Part shown: positions 29,571-39,149 of the stretch, piece after piece
Numbering within the stretch: the stretch's first letter is position 1
Layout: each line of letters opens with the position of its first letter
NCBI GenBank assembly: GCA_016219375.1
Contig: JACRNC010000003.1
Span: 124,001-188,000, forward strand
Source: Burkholderiales bacterium
GTDB lineage: Bacteria; Pseudomonadota; Gammaproteobacteria; Burkholderiales; Burkholderiaceae_C
Direction: 5' to 3'
DNA length: 64,000 nucleotides
Translations under genes and position numbers: made by a program
The notes under the pieces: generated by a model
What the model was told of the DNA's origin: nothing
The model's database searches: none
The model's input: only the letters and a program-made list of their open reading frames with translations

Positions 29571-29716
29571 GCCCTGTGCGGCCGGTGCGCCGCAGGCAGA
29601 TCACGCCGCCGCGTCGGGGCGCCATCGCCCCTGTCGCCCCTGTCGCCCCTGAGCGCCGCCGGCGGTGGACCGAGCCGGCCGGCCCCGCATCCCCAAGCCG
29701 GCCGCTGCCGGGCCGC

Positions 29717-30673
29717 TCACTGCCCGATGCGGAACTCGATGCGCCGGTTGCGGGCGCGGCCGGTGTCCGTGCTGTTGGACGCCACCGGGCGGTCGGGCCC
29801 GACACCGGACACCGTGATGCCACCGGCCGGCACGCCCTTGGCGGCCAGGTAGGCCTTGACCGCGTCGGCGCGGGCCAGGGACAGGGCGATGTTGGACTCG
29901 CGCGAGCCGGAGGAATCGGTGTGGCCGATGACCTCAATGCGGCGGCCGGGCAGCTTCAGCAGTGTGGCGGCCATCTCGTCCAGGATGGCCTGGCCCGCGG
30001 GCAGCAGCTGGGCGCTGGACGGGGCGAACTCGATGATGCGGTTGGCCAGCGTCTGGTCGAGCAGGGCCTGGTCGCTGGTGGCCACGCGCAGCGCGTTGTC
30101 CACGGTGTAGGTCGGGTTCAGCCGGGCCTGGGTGTCGGCGGCGATCTGCCGGCGCACCGCGTCGCTGCCCACCTCGCCCTGTAGGCTGATGCGGTTGCCG
30201 TCGATCTGCATCTGGCCGCGGCCGACCTGGCGCAGCGACGGGTCGATGACGCGCTGCACATGGCCAGCCCAGCCGGGCGGTGCCACGACCGGCCCCACGC
30301 TGAGCTGGTCCTGCACGCGGTCGGCGCCGAAGACGGCGCGCAGCCGGCCGAGCACCGCCGCCTTGGTGGCTTCATCCGGCACGGTGCCGCTGGCCACCAC
30401 CGGCCCGGTGCCGCCGGGCGGCGCCGCAGGCGGGGCGATGGCGGCGGGCGGCGCGGCGGCCGGTGCGATCTGCTGGGCAGAGGCGGGCGCCAGCACCGCG
30501 CCCAGGGCCAGCAGGCTGGTCAGGGCCGCCGGGCGAAGGGCCAGACGGCCGAGGGCCCCAGGCGGGGCGGCGGCCAGGCGCGTGGCGATGCACCCGTTGG
30601 CGATGCGCCCGGTGGCGTCACGGGCGTGATCGGCGGCATGCGGGGCCGGGCGGGCGGCTCGGTACGCGCTCAT
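29717..30673 (-). CDS. OmpA family protein of the T6SS locus
   Basis: 318 residues. A signal-like segment (LTSLLALGAVLAPASAQ) preceded by a long basic leader, a Pro/Ala linker, a middle region with a BON-like pattern (GRGQMQIDGNRISLQGEVGS) and a C-terminal OmpA peptidoglycan-binding domain (IEVIGHTDSSGSRESNIALS; GRARNRRIEFRIGQ). It should anchor a complex to the cell wall, as TagL or OmpA-like partners do for the T6SS membrane complex. Starts at 30673, 30685 (ATG) or 30721 (GTG, touching tagF) are possible; I use 30673. It is the last gene of the tssM-tagF operon. Confidence 0.88.
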   Translation of the reverse strand: MSAYRAARPAPHAADHARDATGRIANGCIATRLAAAPPGALGRLALRPAALTSLLALGAVLAPASAQQIAPAAAPPAAIAPPAAPPGGTGPVVASGTVPDEATKAAVLGRLRAVFGADRVQDQLSVGPVVAPPGWAGHVQRVIDPSLRQVGRGQMQIDGNRISLQGEVGSDAVRRQIAADTQARLNPTYTVDNALRVATSDQALLDQTLANRIIEFAPSSAQLLPAGQAILDEMAATLLKLPGRRIEVIGHTDSSGSRESNIALSLARADAVKAYLAAKGVPAGGITVSGVGPDRPVASNSTDTGRARNRRIEFRIGQ

Positions 30674-30722
30674 GCCCGCACCCATGTGGGCCGGCTGCAG
30701 GCGGCGAAGGCGAGGCTTCACA

Positions 30723-31712
30723 TCACTCTCCCAGGAAGACTTCTCGGAACGTGGCCACCGCCTGGCGCAGCGACAGCTGCGGCTCGCGCAGGTAGGTGGA
30801 CAGCTTGCGCACGCCCCAGTCCTGCTCGGCATAGGCCTCCACCCACTGCGCGTCGGTGGCGACGATGCTGTCCGACGCAGTGGGCCGGCCGGTGAGCACG
30901 GTGTGCAGCGTGGCCGGCGACGCCCCGTTGAAGCCGACGACCAGCATGGGCCGCTGCGCCCAGCGGGTGGCGAAGAGCGCCACCTCGAAATCGCCGCGCT
31001 TGAAGAACGGCGTGACCAGGTCGAGCCACAAGGTGGCCAGATGCAGGCGCACCGCCGGGTCGTGGCCCAGCGGCAGCACCAAGGCCTTGTCCAGCCGCAC
31101 CTGGCCCTGGGCCAGCACCGGCTGCAGCAGCAGCCCCAGGGCCAGCAGCGTCTGGCGCAGCGAGCAGCGCGCAGCCGGCGGGGCCAGCAGTGCCTCGGCG
31201 CTGGCCAGGGTCTGCAGGTCGAGGAACTCGGCATAGGCCGCCTGCGGTGCGGCACCGGCGGCTGGCGGGGGCGGCTCGGTGCGCGCCATGGCCTCCTGCA
31301 TGGCCGCGTAGTCGGTGGCAGCGCGGGCGCCGGTGGTCAGCCGCTCCAGGGTGGCCCAGGCGGCGTGCAGCGCCAGCGGCGCGCGCGCCAGCAGGCGCAG
31401 CGGCTCGGCCACCTCGAACGAGGTGGCGGCCAGGAAGGGGAAGCGCCGGCCGGACGCATCCTGGCTGGGCAGCAGGTGCCCGGCCAGCCCCGCCGTGCTG
31501 CGCGTGCCCAGGAAGGCAAACGCGGTGGGCTGCGCGGCATCGAAGACGCCCTTCCACGCCGGGTCGGTGGCCAGTTGCTCCATGGCCTGGGTGAGCCAGT
31601 GGTCCAGCGTGTGGATCAGCGCCGGCTGTTGGCTGCCGCGCACGAAGTCGCCGCGGCAGGGCAGCTTGCCGAAGTAGATCAGCGGCGCCAGGGCGGTGTC
31701 GCGCGCGTTCAT
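30723..31712 (-). CDS. tagF: Type VI secretion-associated protein TagF (ImpM family)
   Basis: 329 residues. The N terminus APLIYFGKLPCRGDFVRGSQ carries the ImpM/TagF hallmark 'GKLPxRGDFV', followed by LDHWLTQAMEQL and GRRFPFLAA. TagF is a negative post-translational regulator of T6SS activity in Pseudomonas and Agrobacterium. Standard members are about 200-250 residues; this one has a C-terminal extension ending VRKLSTYLREPQLSLRQAVA. The ATG overlaps the tssM stop (ATGA), so the two are coupled. Confidence 0.9.
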   Translation of the reverse strand: MNARDTALAPLIYFGKLPCRGDFVRGSQQPALIHTLDHWLTQAMEQLATDPAWKGVFDAAQPTAFAFLGTRSTAGLAGHLLPSQDASGRRFPFLAATSFEVAEPLRLLARAPLALHAAWATLERLTTGARAATDYAAMQEAMARTEPPPPAAGAAPQAAYAEFLDLQTLASAEALLAPPAARCSLRQTLLALGLLLQPVLAQGQVRLDKALVLPLGHDPAVRLHLATLWLDLVTPFFKRGDFEVALFATRWAQRPMLVVGFNGASPATLHTVLTGRPTASDSIVATDAQWVEAYAEQDWGVRKLSTYLREPQLSLRQAVATFREVFLGE

Positions 31713-34700
31713 ACGGCCTCCGCGTGGCGTTCGCGCCGGGCGGCGGCGGACGCTGCCGTATGAGCCGCATGATGAGCCGCACCGTGGGCCGCCCCTTGGG
31801 CCGCACCATGGGCCGCACCATGGGCCGCCGCATCATCTGCAGCCGACGTCGCATCCGAAACGGCACCCGGCCCGGGCGCGGCCGCATCCGGCCCGCCGAC
31901 CACCAGGGTGGGCAGGCTGGTGCCGCGCAGGCCGTTGCCGCCGCCGGGCGAGCCGGCTGCACCAGAGGCGCCGGCATCGGCGCTGCCCGCCTGGCTGATG
32001 ATGCGCAGCTGCACCGCCACGCTCAGCCCGTCGGCTGACCAGCGCAGCTCGTGCGTGGTGGCGTCCACCTTGCGCCGCTGGGCCGCGCCGATCATCTTCT
32101 CCAGGCCGAAGCGGCCGGGCTCGATGAAGAAGTCCACGCTGCGGCCGTCGAAGGTCACGCCGCGGATGCGCACGCCTGGCTGGCCGGCGCTGCTGGGCCA
32201 GGTGAAGTTGGTCCAGGCGGCCTGCGTGTTGCGAAAGCGCAGGAGCTGGCCGTCGATCTCCACGCTGTACTCGGTCAGGCCGGGCGCGGGCAGCGGCAGG
32301 ATCTGGAAGACCGTCTGCGGCTGCTCACTGGCTGCCGCACCGCCGGCCGCTGCGGCCCCGCCCACCGGCGCCACCCAGGCAGGGAAGCCCGCGGTGAAGG
32401 CCGGCGACAGGCGCACGCCGCGGTCGGCCCAGGTGCGGGCGGTGAGCACGTCGCCGCGGCGCACGACCAGCGGGCCCAGCGTCTTGTCGGTGAAGCGGGC
32501 GATGGCGCCGTCGCTGCCGAATACCGCCGCGATCTCCGCCGGTGCGGCTTCGATCTTGGCGCCGGCATTGAACGGGTACTTGTCGGCCAGCGTGCGCTGG
32601 AAGGGCTCCAGCACCTGCGCGGTCCACACGCGGTTGATCTCGGCCTCGGCCGGCGCGATGGTCACTGCCCAGGCCTGCATCAGCGGACGCACCAGCAGCG
32701 GCCGCAGGGTGGCGCGGGCGCGGTCGCTCATGCCCACCAGCATCTGCTCATCGACCAGCCGCAGCGCGTCGGCCAGCTCCGAGCCGTTGCCCTCCAGCGT
32801 CTGCTGCATCAGCTTGTGCGCGGCGGGGCCGGCGTCGCCCTGGGTCTTGATCTGGTTGTAGCGGGTGCGCACCTTGGAGAGCATCTCCAGGTAGCTGCGC
32901 ATCAGCGTGGGTGCGTTGTCGCGGTTGATCATCAGCCGGCCCAGCGCCTCGAACTCGCGGCCGATCGGGCCCATCGGGATGCCCTTGCCGTCGCCGGTGA
33001 CGTTGATGTTGACGTTGGCCTGCGAGGGCGTGCCGCGCATCAGCGTCTGCTTGATCCAGGCGAAGAAGCCCTGCTGCGCCTTGGCCAGCTGGGCGTTGAC
33101 GAGCGACGGGTTGTCCCAGGAGGTCTCGTCGTAGAGCGTCTGCATCAGCTTGCCGATGGGCGAGGCGGCCGGGTCGCCCAGGCGGTTCATGCGCTGCACC
33201 GCGTCGTCGAAGGACGCGAACTCGGCCACGCTGACGCCCTGCATGAACTTCTGCCACTCGGCGACGTACTCGGTCTTGTACATCTGCGTGAGCGTCTTCT
33301 GCACCTGCTCGGGGCTGCCTTCGAGCGTCAGGTCGTCGCGCAGCGAGGTCTTGAGCACCCAGTCGTCGGCCTGCAGGTCCTTGTAGGCCGCGTCCTTGAT
33401 GGCGCCCTGCACGTACTCCTGCCAGGCGCGGCGGGTGAAGGCGCCGGAGATGGCATGGCTGCCGGCCACCAGGGTCTTGTCGTCGCCGACGATGTTGGCC
33501 ACGGTGACCGGTGCGAAGCGCGTGGCCGCGCGGGCCTTGATCTCGGCATAGACCCGCTCGCGCGCCGGCATGCCGCGCACCACGCGGCGCAGGTTCTCAC
33601 GCGTCTGGTCCAGCACGGCGAGGTTGCTCTCCACCTGCGGGAAGTCGGGCTGTGCCAGCTGCGTGACGGCGAACGACAGGATGGCCTCGGCGCGGCGGAT
33701 CATCTCCTCGCGCGGCATGCTGCCGCGGTTGGCCTCCAGCCACTCGCGCCAGAAGCGGGTGAGCTGGTCGCTCAGGTGGCCGGCCTCCAGGCGCTGGCGG
33801 TCGGCCAGCATCAGGTAGGTCTTGAGCGCGTTGTAGGCGTCCGTGACGTTGGTGGCCGATGCGGCGACGTAGGGGGTGGCGGGCGCGCCCGCCGATGGGC
33901 CGCCCGCCTGCGCGGTGGCGCCGGCCGCCATCGCCTGGGGCAGCGCGGGCAGGGACGCGGCCCCGGCCGATCCAGCGGCAGCCGGTGAGAGGGCAGCCGG
34001 CATCACGCCCGCTGCATCGGCCGGCGTGGCGGCGGCGGTGCGGATCTCCGACCCCTGAGGCTTGAGCTCGCCGGCATGGGCGTTGACCTCGCGCAGATAG
34101 GCCTCGATGGAGCGCGCGGCGGGCTGCAGCATCACCTCGCGCAGGCCGGCGAAGTACTCCGTGCGCACCTTGGCCTCCAGCGCATCGCCCTGGTAGAGGC
34201 CCAGGGACAGGGCCAGCGGGCGGTCGTCGCGCCAGCGCTGCAGCTGCTGCAGCCGGTCCTGCAGGATCTCCAGCGCCTCCAGGCGCGACGCGAGCTCCGG
34301 CCGGCCCTGCTGCAGCCGCACCACCTTGTCGAAGTCGGCCTGCACATTGGCCACCAGCTGGCGATTGCCCAGCGTGGACCAGGTCCAGCCGGCCAGCAGC
34401 AGGCCCAGCAGGGCCACGCTGCCGAAGAAGGTGGCATAGCGCAGCCGGGTCTTGGCCCGGCTGGTGTACTGCCGCACCAGGTTCTTGTCCGCGAAGATCA
34501 CGCGGGAGAACAGGTGGTTGAGGAAGAAGCCGGTCTGGCTGTAGACCGCGGCACTCGCCGGCTCGCTGGGCTCGGCCAGGCCGAAGCGATGGGCCACGCG
34601 CTCGCTGGAGCGGTTGGTGGACACGCCCTCCTGAACCGCGCTGGTGAAGTAGAAGCCGCGGAAGACCGGGCGGAACTGGTAGGGGTTGTCCTCGAACAGC

Positions 34701-35749
34701 GTGGTGATGAAGGTGCGCAGCGCGGGCTTGAGCGTGGCGAACTCCAGCGGAAAGGTCAGCACGCCCGGCGGCACGGCCTCGCCGCGGCGCATGGACAGGC
34801 TGACCACGGAGGACTCCTTGAGGCCCTCGTAGAGCTCGTCGAAGTGGCGGTCGAACTGCGCCACTGCATCGCCGCCGGCGGCGTCGTAGGGCAGGGTCGC
34901 GCCCCAGACCCGGTCGCGCTCGTCGCGGTCGCGGTCCATGAAGAACTCGGCGAAGCCGGCGATCAGGTCGGCCTTGGTGAAGACCACGTACACCGGCGGG
35001 AAGATCTCCAGCTGCTCGGTGATCTCCTGCACGCGCTGGCGCAGCTGCTTGGCCAGCTCGATGGCGAACTCCGGCCGGTTGTTGCCCAGCTCGGCGAGGC
35101 TGGCGGCGATGACGATGCCGTTGACCGGCGCCTTGGGCCGGTGCTTCTTGAGCAGGCCGAGGAAGCCGCGCCATTCCTCGCGGTCTTCTTCTTCCACCGA
35201 GTAGCGGCCGGCGGTGTCCAGCAGGATGCCTTCGGTCGTGAAGAACCAGTCGCAGTGCCGCGTGCCGCCTATGCCCTGGATGATGCTGCCGGTGTTGTCG
35301 GCAAACGGAAAGCGCAGGCCCGACTTGACGATGGCCGAGCTCTTGCCGGCCGCCGGGTTGCCGATGACCATGTACCAGGGCAGCTCGTAGAGCGCGGCCG
35401 AGCCGGACGTCTCGCCGAGCTTGGATGTCTTGATGGTCTTGATGGCCTCCTGCATGCGCGTGCGCAGGGCCTCGATCTCGGCGCGGCGGTCGGCCGCAGC
35501 GCCCTTGACCGCAGCATCGGCCTGCTGCTCGATCACCGCCTCGAACTGCCCGGCCGCACGGCGCGCGCGCCAGCGCTTGACGCCCCAGACGATCAGCCAG
35601 GCCAGCAGGCACAGGCCCAGAGCCACGCCCACCCAGATCATGGCCAGCTGCAGCGTGCTGGCCCCGACGAAGAGGAAGGCCGCCAGCGCGGCGAAGCCCA
35701 GGACGGTGAGCGTGCGGGCGTCGAGGAGGAAGTCGCGGATGCGGCTCAT
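31709..35749 (-). CDS. tssM: Type VI secretion membrane complex protein TssM (IcmF family)
   Basis: 1346 residues. Two N-terminal membrane helices (LTVLGFAALAAFLFVGASTL; LAMIWVGVALGLCLLAWLIV) precede a cytoplasmic GTPase-like domain with a Walker A, VIGNPAAGKSSAIVKSG near residue 128. A third helix near residue 440 (FFGSVALLGLLLAGWTWSTL) leads to the large periplasmic part with IcmF-related and DUF1215/TssM C-terminal domains. TssM spans the inner membrane and links TssL to the outer membrane lipoprotein TssJ. The C terminus ends in an unusual Ala/His tail (AAHGAAHGAAQGAAHGAAHH) built on 12-nt repeats. It follows the unknown 598-residue gene and is coupled to tagF. Confidence 0.95.
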   Translation of the reverse strand: MSRIRDFLLDARTLTVLGFAALAAFLFVGASTLQLAMIWVGVALGLCLLAWLIVWGVKRWRARRAAGQFEAVIEQQADAAVKGAAADRRAEIEALRTRMQEAIKTIKTSKLGETSGSAALYELPWYMVIGNPAAGKSSAIVKSGLRFPFADNTGSIIQGIGGTRHCDWFFTTEGILLDTAGRYSVEEEDREEWRGFLGLLKKHRPKAPVNGIVIAASLAELGNNRPEFAIELAKQLRQRVQEITEQLEIFPPVYVVFTKADLIAGFAEFFMDRDRDERDRVWGATLPYDAAGGDAVAQFDRHFDELYEGLKESSVVSLSMRRGEAVPPGVLTFPLEFATLKPALRTFITTLFEDNPYQFRPVFRGFYFTSAVQEGVSTNRSSERVAHRFGLAEPSEPASAAVYSQTGFFLNHLFSRVIFADKNLVRQYTSRAKTRLRYATFFGSVALLGLLLAGWTWSTLGNRQLVANVQADFDKVVRLQQGRPELASRLEALEILQDRLQQLQRWRDDRPLALSLGLYQGDALEAKVRTEYFAGLREVMLQPAARSIEAYLREVNAHAGELKPQGSEIRTAAATPADAAGVMPAALSPAAAGSAGAASLPALPQAMAAGATAQAGGPSAGAPATPYVAASATNVTDAYNALKTYLMLADRQRLEAGHLSDQLTRFWREWLEANRGSMPREEMIRRAEAILSFAVTQLAQPDFPQVESNLAVLDQTRENLRRVVRGMPARERVYAEIKARAATRFAPVTVANIVGDDKTLVAGSHAISGAFTRRAWQEYVQGAIKDAAYKDLQADDWVLKTSLRDDLTLEGSPEQVQKTLTQMYKTEYVAEWQKFMQGVSVAEFASFDDAVQRMNRLGDPAASPIGKLMQTLYDETSWDNPSLVNAQLAKAQQGFFAWIKQTLMRGTPSQANVNINVTGDGKGIPMGPIGREFEALGRLMINRDNAPTLMRSYLEMLSKVRTRYNQIKTQGDAGPAAHKLMQQTLEGNGSELADALRLVDEQMLVGMSDRARATLRPLLVRPLMQAWAVTIAPAEAEINRVWTAQVLEPFQRTLADKYPFNAGAKIEAAPAEIAAVFGSDGAIARFTDKTLGPLVVRRGDVLTARTWADRGVRLSPAFTAGFPAWVAPVGGAAAAGGAAASEQPQTVFQILPLPAPGLTEYSVEIDGQLLRFRNTQAAWTNFTWPSSAGQPGVRIRGVTFDGRSVDFFIEPGRFGLEKMIGAAQRRKVDATTHELRWSADGLSVAVQLRIISQAGSADAGASGAAGSPGGGNGLRGTSLPTLVVGGPDAAAPGPGAVSDATSAADDAAAHGAAHGAAQGAAHGAAHHAAHTAASAAARRERHAEAV
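31762..31833. repeat. In-frame 12-nt tandem repeat (6 units) at the 3' end of tssM
   Basis: Six 12-nt units, two identical (GGGCCGCACCAT) and the others close variants. On the minus strand they encode a (A-A-H-G)-like ladder after the last recognisable TssM domain. Confidence 0.85.
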
Positions 35750-35904
35750 GGTGCGGGCGGTACAGCAGGCAAGTGGGTGGCGGGCAGGGGCGGTGGTTCA
35801 GCCAGGCATCAGGCCGGGACGCAGGGGGCGGCAGCCGGGTCGGCGGGCATCGGGCCGGCCTGGGGGTGGCATCGGATGGCGGGCATGCGGCAAGACGGGC
35901 GTGC

Positions 35905-37701
35905 TCACGCCGTGACGGCCGTACGGGGCGCCAGGGCGGCGTCGTTCGTGGCGTTTGAGGGGGCGTTTGACGGCGCGGCGGGCGCAGCCGGTGCAAGCAC
36001 CAGGGCGGCGCGCTCCAGCGGGTCGTGCACGGTGAAGACGAAGGCCGGCTCGGCACGCTCGCGCACCAGGCGGCTGGCCAGCGCGATGGCCAGCAGGGCG
36101 CGCGGCAGGCCGACATCGCCCAGGGCCTGGCCGAGGGCGCACACGTCGCCCACCGGGTCCAGCCCCGGCAGGGCGGCCAGCAGGGCCTGCGCGGCCTCGC
36201 CGCTGCGGCTGGGGCGGGTGTCGAGATCGGTGCAGGCCAGCAGCAGCGGCGGGGCGTCGTCGTCCGCGCCGGCGGTGCTGGCGGCCTCATCGGCGGGGCG
36301 TTGCGGCGCCAGGCCGGCGGCTTCCAGCGCCTGGGTGGCGGCCTGCCTGAGCGCAGTGGCTGACACCCGCTGGCCGCCCGCCGGCTGGCTGCGCCGTGCG
36401 ATGACGGGGCGATGCAGGCGCAGCGGCGCCTCGCTGCCGTCGGGCAGGGTCGCTTCGGCGGGCGCCGGCCAGTCGGGCGTGGACAGGAGCAGCGCGACGG
36501 CGGCCTCGCCGGGCACGCGGCCCTCGGGCCGCTCGCCGCTGAACAGCAGGCCGTGCGCCTCCAGCCGGTCCACCCAGTCGGCGCCGATCTGCGACTCGGC
36601 CGCCAGCGCCAGCAGCAGGCCCGGGCGGCCCTCGCGCCGCCAGTTCACCAGGCGCTGGTCGAGCTGCTGCAGCCCCTGCTCCGCCTGGGCGCAGGGCAGC
36701 ACGAGGACGGCGTCCGACAGCGGCAGCTCAGGTAGCGCCGTGGCCAGCCGGCGGGCCAGCCACAGCCGCGCGAGCTGCCGCTCGGCAGAAGTCCAGTCGG
36801 CCGGGGCGAGCAGGCAGATCGCGGCCGTGGGCGTGGCGGCGAAGGTGGGGGCATGGGCGTGGGCGGGGCTGCCTGTGCCGGTTGCGTCGACGGCATGCGC
36901 GGGATGGCCGGTGGCCGCTGCGCTGCGCCGAGCTGCGGCATCGCGTGCCAACGCGAACGCGGGCCGGGCCTCGCCCGTCTCGCTGGCGACCACGAAGCGC
37001 GGCGCCGCCTGGGCCGCGGCCGACAGCTCGCCGCGCCGGCGCTGGGGCTGCAGCGGCTCGGCCAGCACGGCGAAGGCGACCAGGGCCTCGTGCAGCGGCT
37101 GCTCCAGCAGCGCCAGCGCGCGCACGCAGCGCTCGCCCGGCTCTGCGGGGGCCATGCCGGCCGGGTCGCGCGCCTCGCCGCCCGCCCCGTCGGCTGCCAG
37201 CGCGCGGCTCAGGCCATCGAGCTCGGCCTGCACCTCGTCGGCATCCAGACCCGGGCGGCGGGCGGCGAAGACCGGCAGGCCGCGGCTGTCGATCAGCTCG
37301 GCATCCACATCGGGCCGCAGCTCGCCGGCCTGCAGCCCGGCGGACAGCTCGTCCAGGCTGCCCGCCGGGCCGGCCACCGCAGCGGCGGCCCACAGGGCGT
37401 GGGTCCAGCGGCGCTCGGCCTCGGCGGTGGCGGCAGCCGGGTCGTGAGCGGCCTGGCTGCCCGCGTCCACCGGCGCGGCCGGGGCCGGATTGGTGCGGCG
37501 CGCATGCCGCATCAGCGCCCCGGCAAAGGCATACAGCGCCCAGGCCAGCACGCTGAGCGCCGCCGGCAGCAGCACCAGGTGGAAGACGATCTGGTGGTTG
37601 CCCAGCTCGCGGGGCGCGCGCTGCCACTGCCAGATCGTCACGCCCCAGACGAGCGTGGTGACGAGCAGCAGCAAGGCAAGCGCCTTCAGCACCTTGCTCA
37701 T
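35905..37701 (-). CDS. Unknown two-helix membrane protein in the T6SS operon
   Basis: 598 residues. Two N-terminal membrane helices (ALALLLLVTTLVWGVTIWQW; LVLLPAALSVLAWALYAFAG) precede a long cytoplasmic or periplasmic part rich in Ala/Leu/Arg. I do not recognise a family. Near the C terminus the stretches DVCALGQALGDVGLPRALLA and PAFVFTVHDPLERAALVLAP look conserved and carry none of the catalytic signatures of common enzymes. It lies between the PAAR gene (31 bp upstream) and tssM (155 bp), so it probably belongs to the secretion apparatus or its effector handling. Confidence 0.8.
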   Translation of the reverse strand: MSKVLKALALLLLVTTLVWGVTIWQWQRAPRELGNHQIVFHLVLLPAALSVLAWALYAFAGALMRHARRTNPAPAAPVDAGSQAAHDPAAATAEAERRWTHALWAAAAVAGPAGSLDELSAGLQAGELRPDVDAELIDSRGLPVFAARRPGLDADEVQAELDGLSRALAADGAGGEARDPAGMAPAEPGERCVRALALLEQPLHEALVAFAVLAEPLQPQRRRGELSAAAQAAPRFVVASETGEARPAFALARDAAARRSAAATGHPAHAVDATGTGSPAHAHAPTFAATPTAAICLLAPADWTSAERQLARLWLARRLATALPELPLSDAVLVLPCAQAEQGLQQLDQRLVNWRREGRPGLLLALAAESQIGADWVDRLEAHGLLFSGERPEGRVPGEAAVALLLSTPDWPAPAEATLPDGSEAPLRLHRPVIARRSQPAGGQRVSATALRQAATQALEAAGLAPQRPADEAASTAGADDDAPPLLLACTDLDTRPSRSGEAAQALLAALPGLDPVGDVCALGQALGDVGLPRALLAIALASRLVRERAEPAFVFTVHDPLERAALVLAPAAPAAPSNAPSNATNDAALAPRTAVTA

Positions 37702-37732
37702 GGCCGGGTGGATCGCGAGAGGAGGACTGCGC

Positions 37733-38005
37733 TCAGCCCGCCGTCGTGCTGACGGACTGGCTGGCGATCAGCGTGGCACCGCAGGCGCAGGCATCGCCGT
37801 GGCGGGCGGCCGGCTTACCGTCGATGATGACGGTGGGGTCGCCGCTGACGATGACGGTGGTGCCGCCGTGGCCCTTCTTGGGGCAGGTGACCTTGTCGCC
37901 CACGCGGGCGATGCGGCGGCCGCCGGTGTCGGTGACGGCGGACGCCCCGACGACGGTGCCGCCATGGCTGGTCTTGTCGCCCAGCACGATGAATGGACGG
38001 GCCAT
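37733..38005 (-). CDS. PAAR-domain protein
   Basis: 90 residues, a single PAAR domain. Family features are GDKTSHGGTVVGASAVTDTG, RIARVGDKVTCPKKGHGG and PAARHGDACACGATL, including Cys/His residues that can bind the tip zinc. PAAR proteins sharpen the VgrG spike and can carry effectors; this one has no effector extension, so it would act as a plain tip or recruit an effector in trans. It lies between the M15 peptidase gene and the unknown membrane protein. Confidence 0.93.
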   Translation of the reverse strand: MARPFIVLGDKTSHGGTVVGASAVTDTGGRRIARVGDKVTCPKKGHGGTTVIVSGDPTVIIDGKPAARHGDACACGATLIASQSVSTTAG

Positions 38006-38124
38006 TCGGCTTCTCCCTGCGATGTCTTCTTGTGGTCGCGGCCGCTCATGGCGGCCGGCCGGTGTGCGCGAGGGCGAGAGTCTATCGACGCGGCCCGCGC
38101 GCGCAGGCCCCGCAGCCGCGCGTG

Positions 38125-39012
38125 TTACTTCTGGTTGCGCGGTATGCCGGCGGCGGCGGGCTGGCCCAGGCGCACATCACGGCGGCGCCACTCCACATGC
38201 CCCAGATCCATCATCTTCCAGCGCCCGCCCCAGGTCAGGCCGACCGACTCGGCCACCTGGCCGTAAAGCTCGTAGCCGCGCATGGCCCAGGGGTCGCGCT
38301 CGCTGATCACGAGCCTGCCGCCGCGCAGGAAGGCGCAGTCCGCGGCCAGGCCGTACTGGTGCCAGCTCTGCCAGGCGCCGGCGCGGGTGACGTGCTCGCC
38401 CATGCCGGCCAGCATGGCCTGTCGCTCGGGGCTGCGCCAGCCCTCCAGCAGCGCCATCTCGTAGCCGTGCTGCTCGCGCATGATCTTGAAGACCAGCAGC
38501 AGGCGCTGCACGAAGTCCGGGTCCATCAGCGCCCACTTGCGGTCGGCCGTGGCCAGCTCGGGGCGCAGGGCCTGGACCTCGGCGGTGACGAAGACCTCAG
38601 GCGGCAGCGGCGGCGGAGGCACGAGCTGCTCGCCGTGCAGGAGGCGGGCGACGTGCTCGTCGGCGGCGCTCGATTGCGCGTCGTCGTAGCCGTCCAGCGT
38701 GAGGTGGCCGCGCAGCGTCCACAGCGTTGCGGCCGGCAGCACCAGCAGCAATGCGGTCAGTGCCAGATGGCGGCGGTGGCGGGCCAGCACGGCGTGCGCG
38801 GCGGCCATGATGCGGGCGCCGCGGCCCAGGCCACCGGCGGCGGTGGACGCGCCGCGCTGCGCGGCCTGCGCCCAGTCGGCCGGCGCCCTGGCGATGCGGC
38901 GTGCGCCCTTACGCAGCCCGGTCTGCAGTCGCGCCCGCCAGGCCGGGAAGACCAGCAGCGCCAGCGCCAGCGCGGCGGCCGTGCCATAGAGCGTGACCAT
39001 CAGCGCCAGCAT
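38125..39012 (-). CDS. M15 family (VanY-like) peptidase, possible TagX-type cell wall hydrolase
   Basis: 295 residues. Two hydrophobic segments (first near residues 3-25, second near 80-100) anchor it in the inner membrane, with a periplasmic M15 domain. Zinc-site motifs are SWHQYGLAADCAF (SxHxxGxAxD, near residue 213) and LGHVEW (near 270). M15 enzymes cleave D,D or L,D peptide bonds in peptidoglycan. TagX of Acinetobacter, a membrane-anchored L,D-endopeptidase needed for T6SS assembly, is the closest functional model known to me; the operon position next to PAAR and tssM fits that. An antibacterial effector is the alternative, but the anchors and lack of an immunity gene argue against it. 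Confidence 0.87.
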   Translation of the reverse strand: MLALMVTLYGTAAALALALLVFPAWRARLQTGLRKGARRIARAPADWAQAAQRGASTAAGGLGRGARIMAAAHAVLARHRRHLALTALLLVLPAATLWTLRGHLTLDGYDDAQSSAADEHVARLLHGEQLVPPPPLPPEVFVTAEVQALRPELATADRKWALMDPDFVQRLLLVFKIMREQHGYEMALLEGWRSPERQAMLAGMGEHVTRAGAWQSWHQYGLAADCAFLRGGRLVISERDPWAMRGYELYGQVAESVGLTWGGRWKMMDLGHVEWRRRDVRLGQPAAAGIPRNQK

Positions 39013-39149
39013 GGGCGCAGCTCCCCTTCATTCGTGTGTAAGTGCGCCCCGGGGGGCGTGAGGTGGCTGCCTACAATCGCCGCCCGCTGCGACGGCCGCC
39101 ATCCGCGCCGCGCCACGAGATCACAAGAATCATCCCGAGGGGGGAGTCC

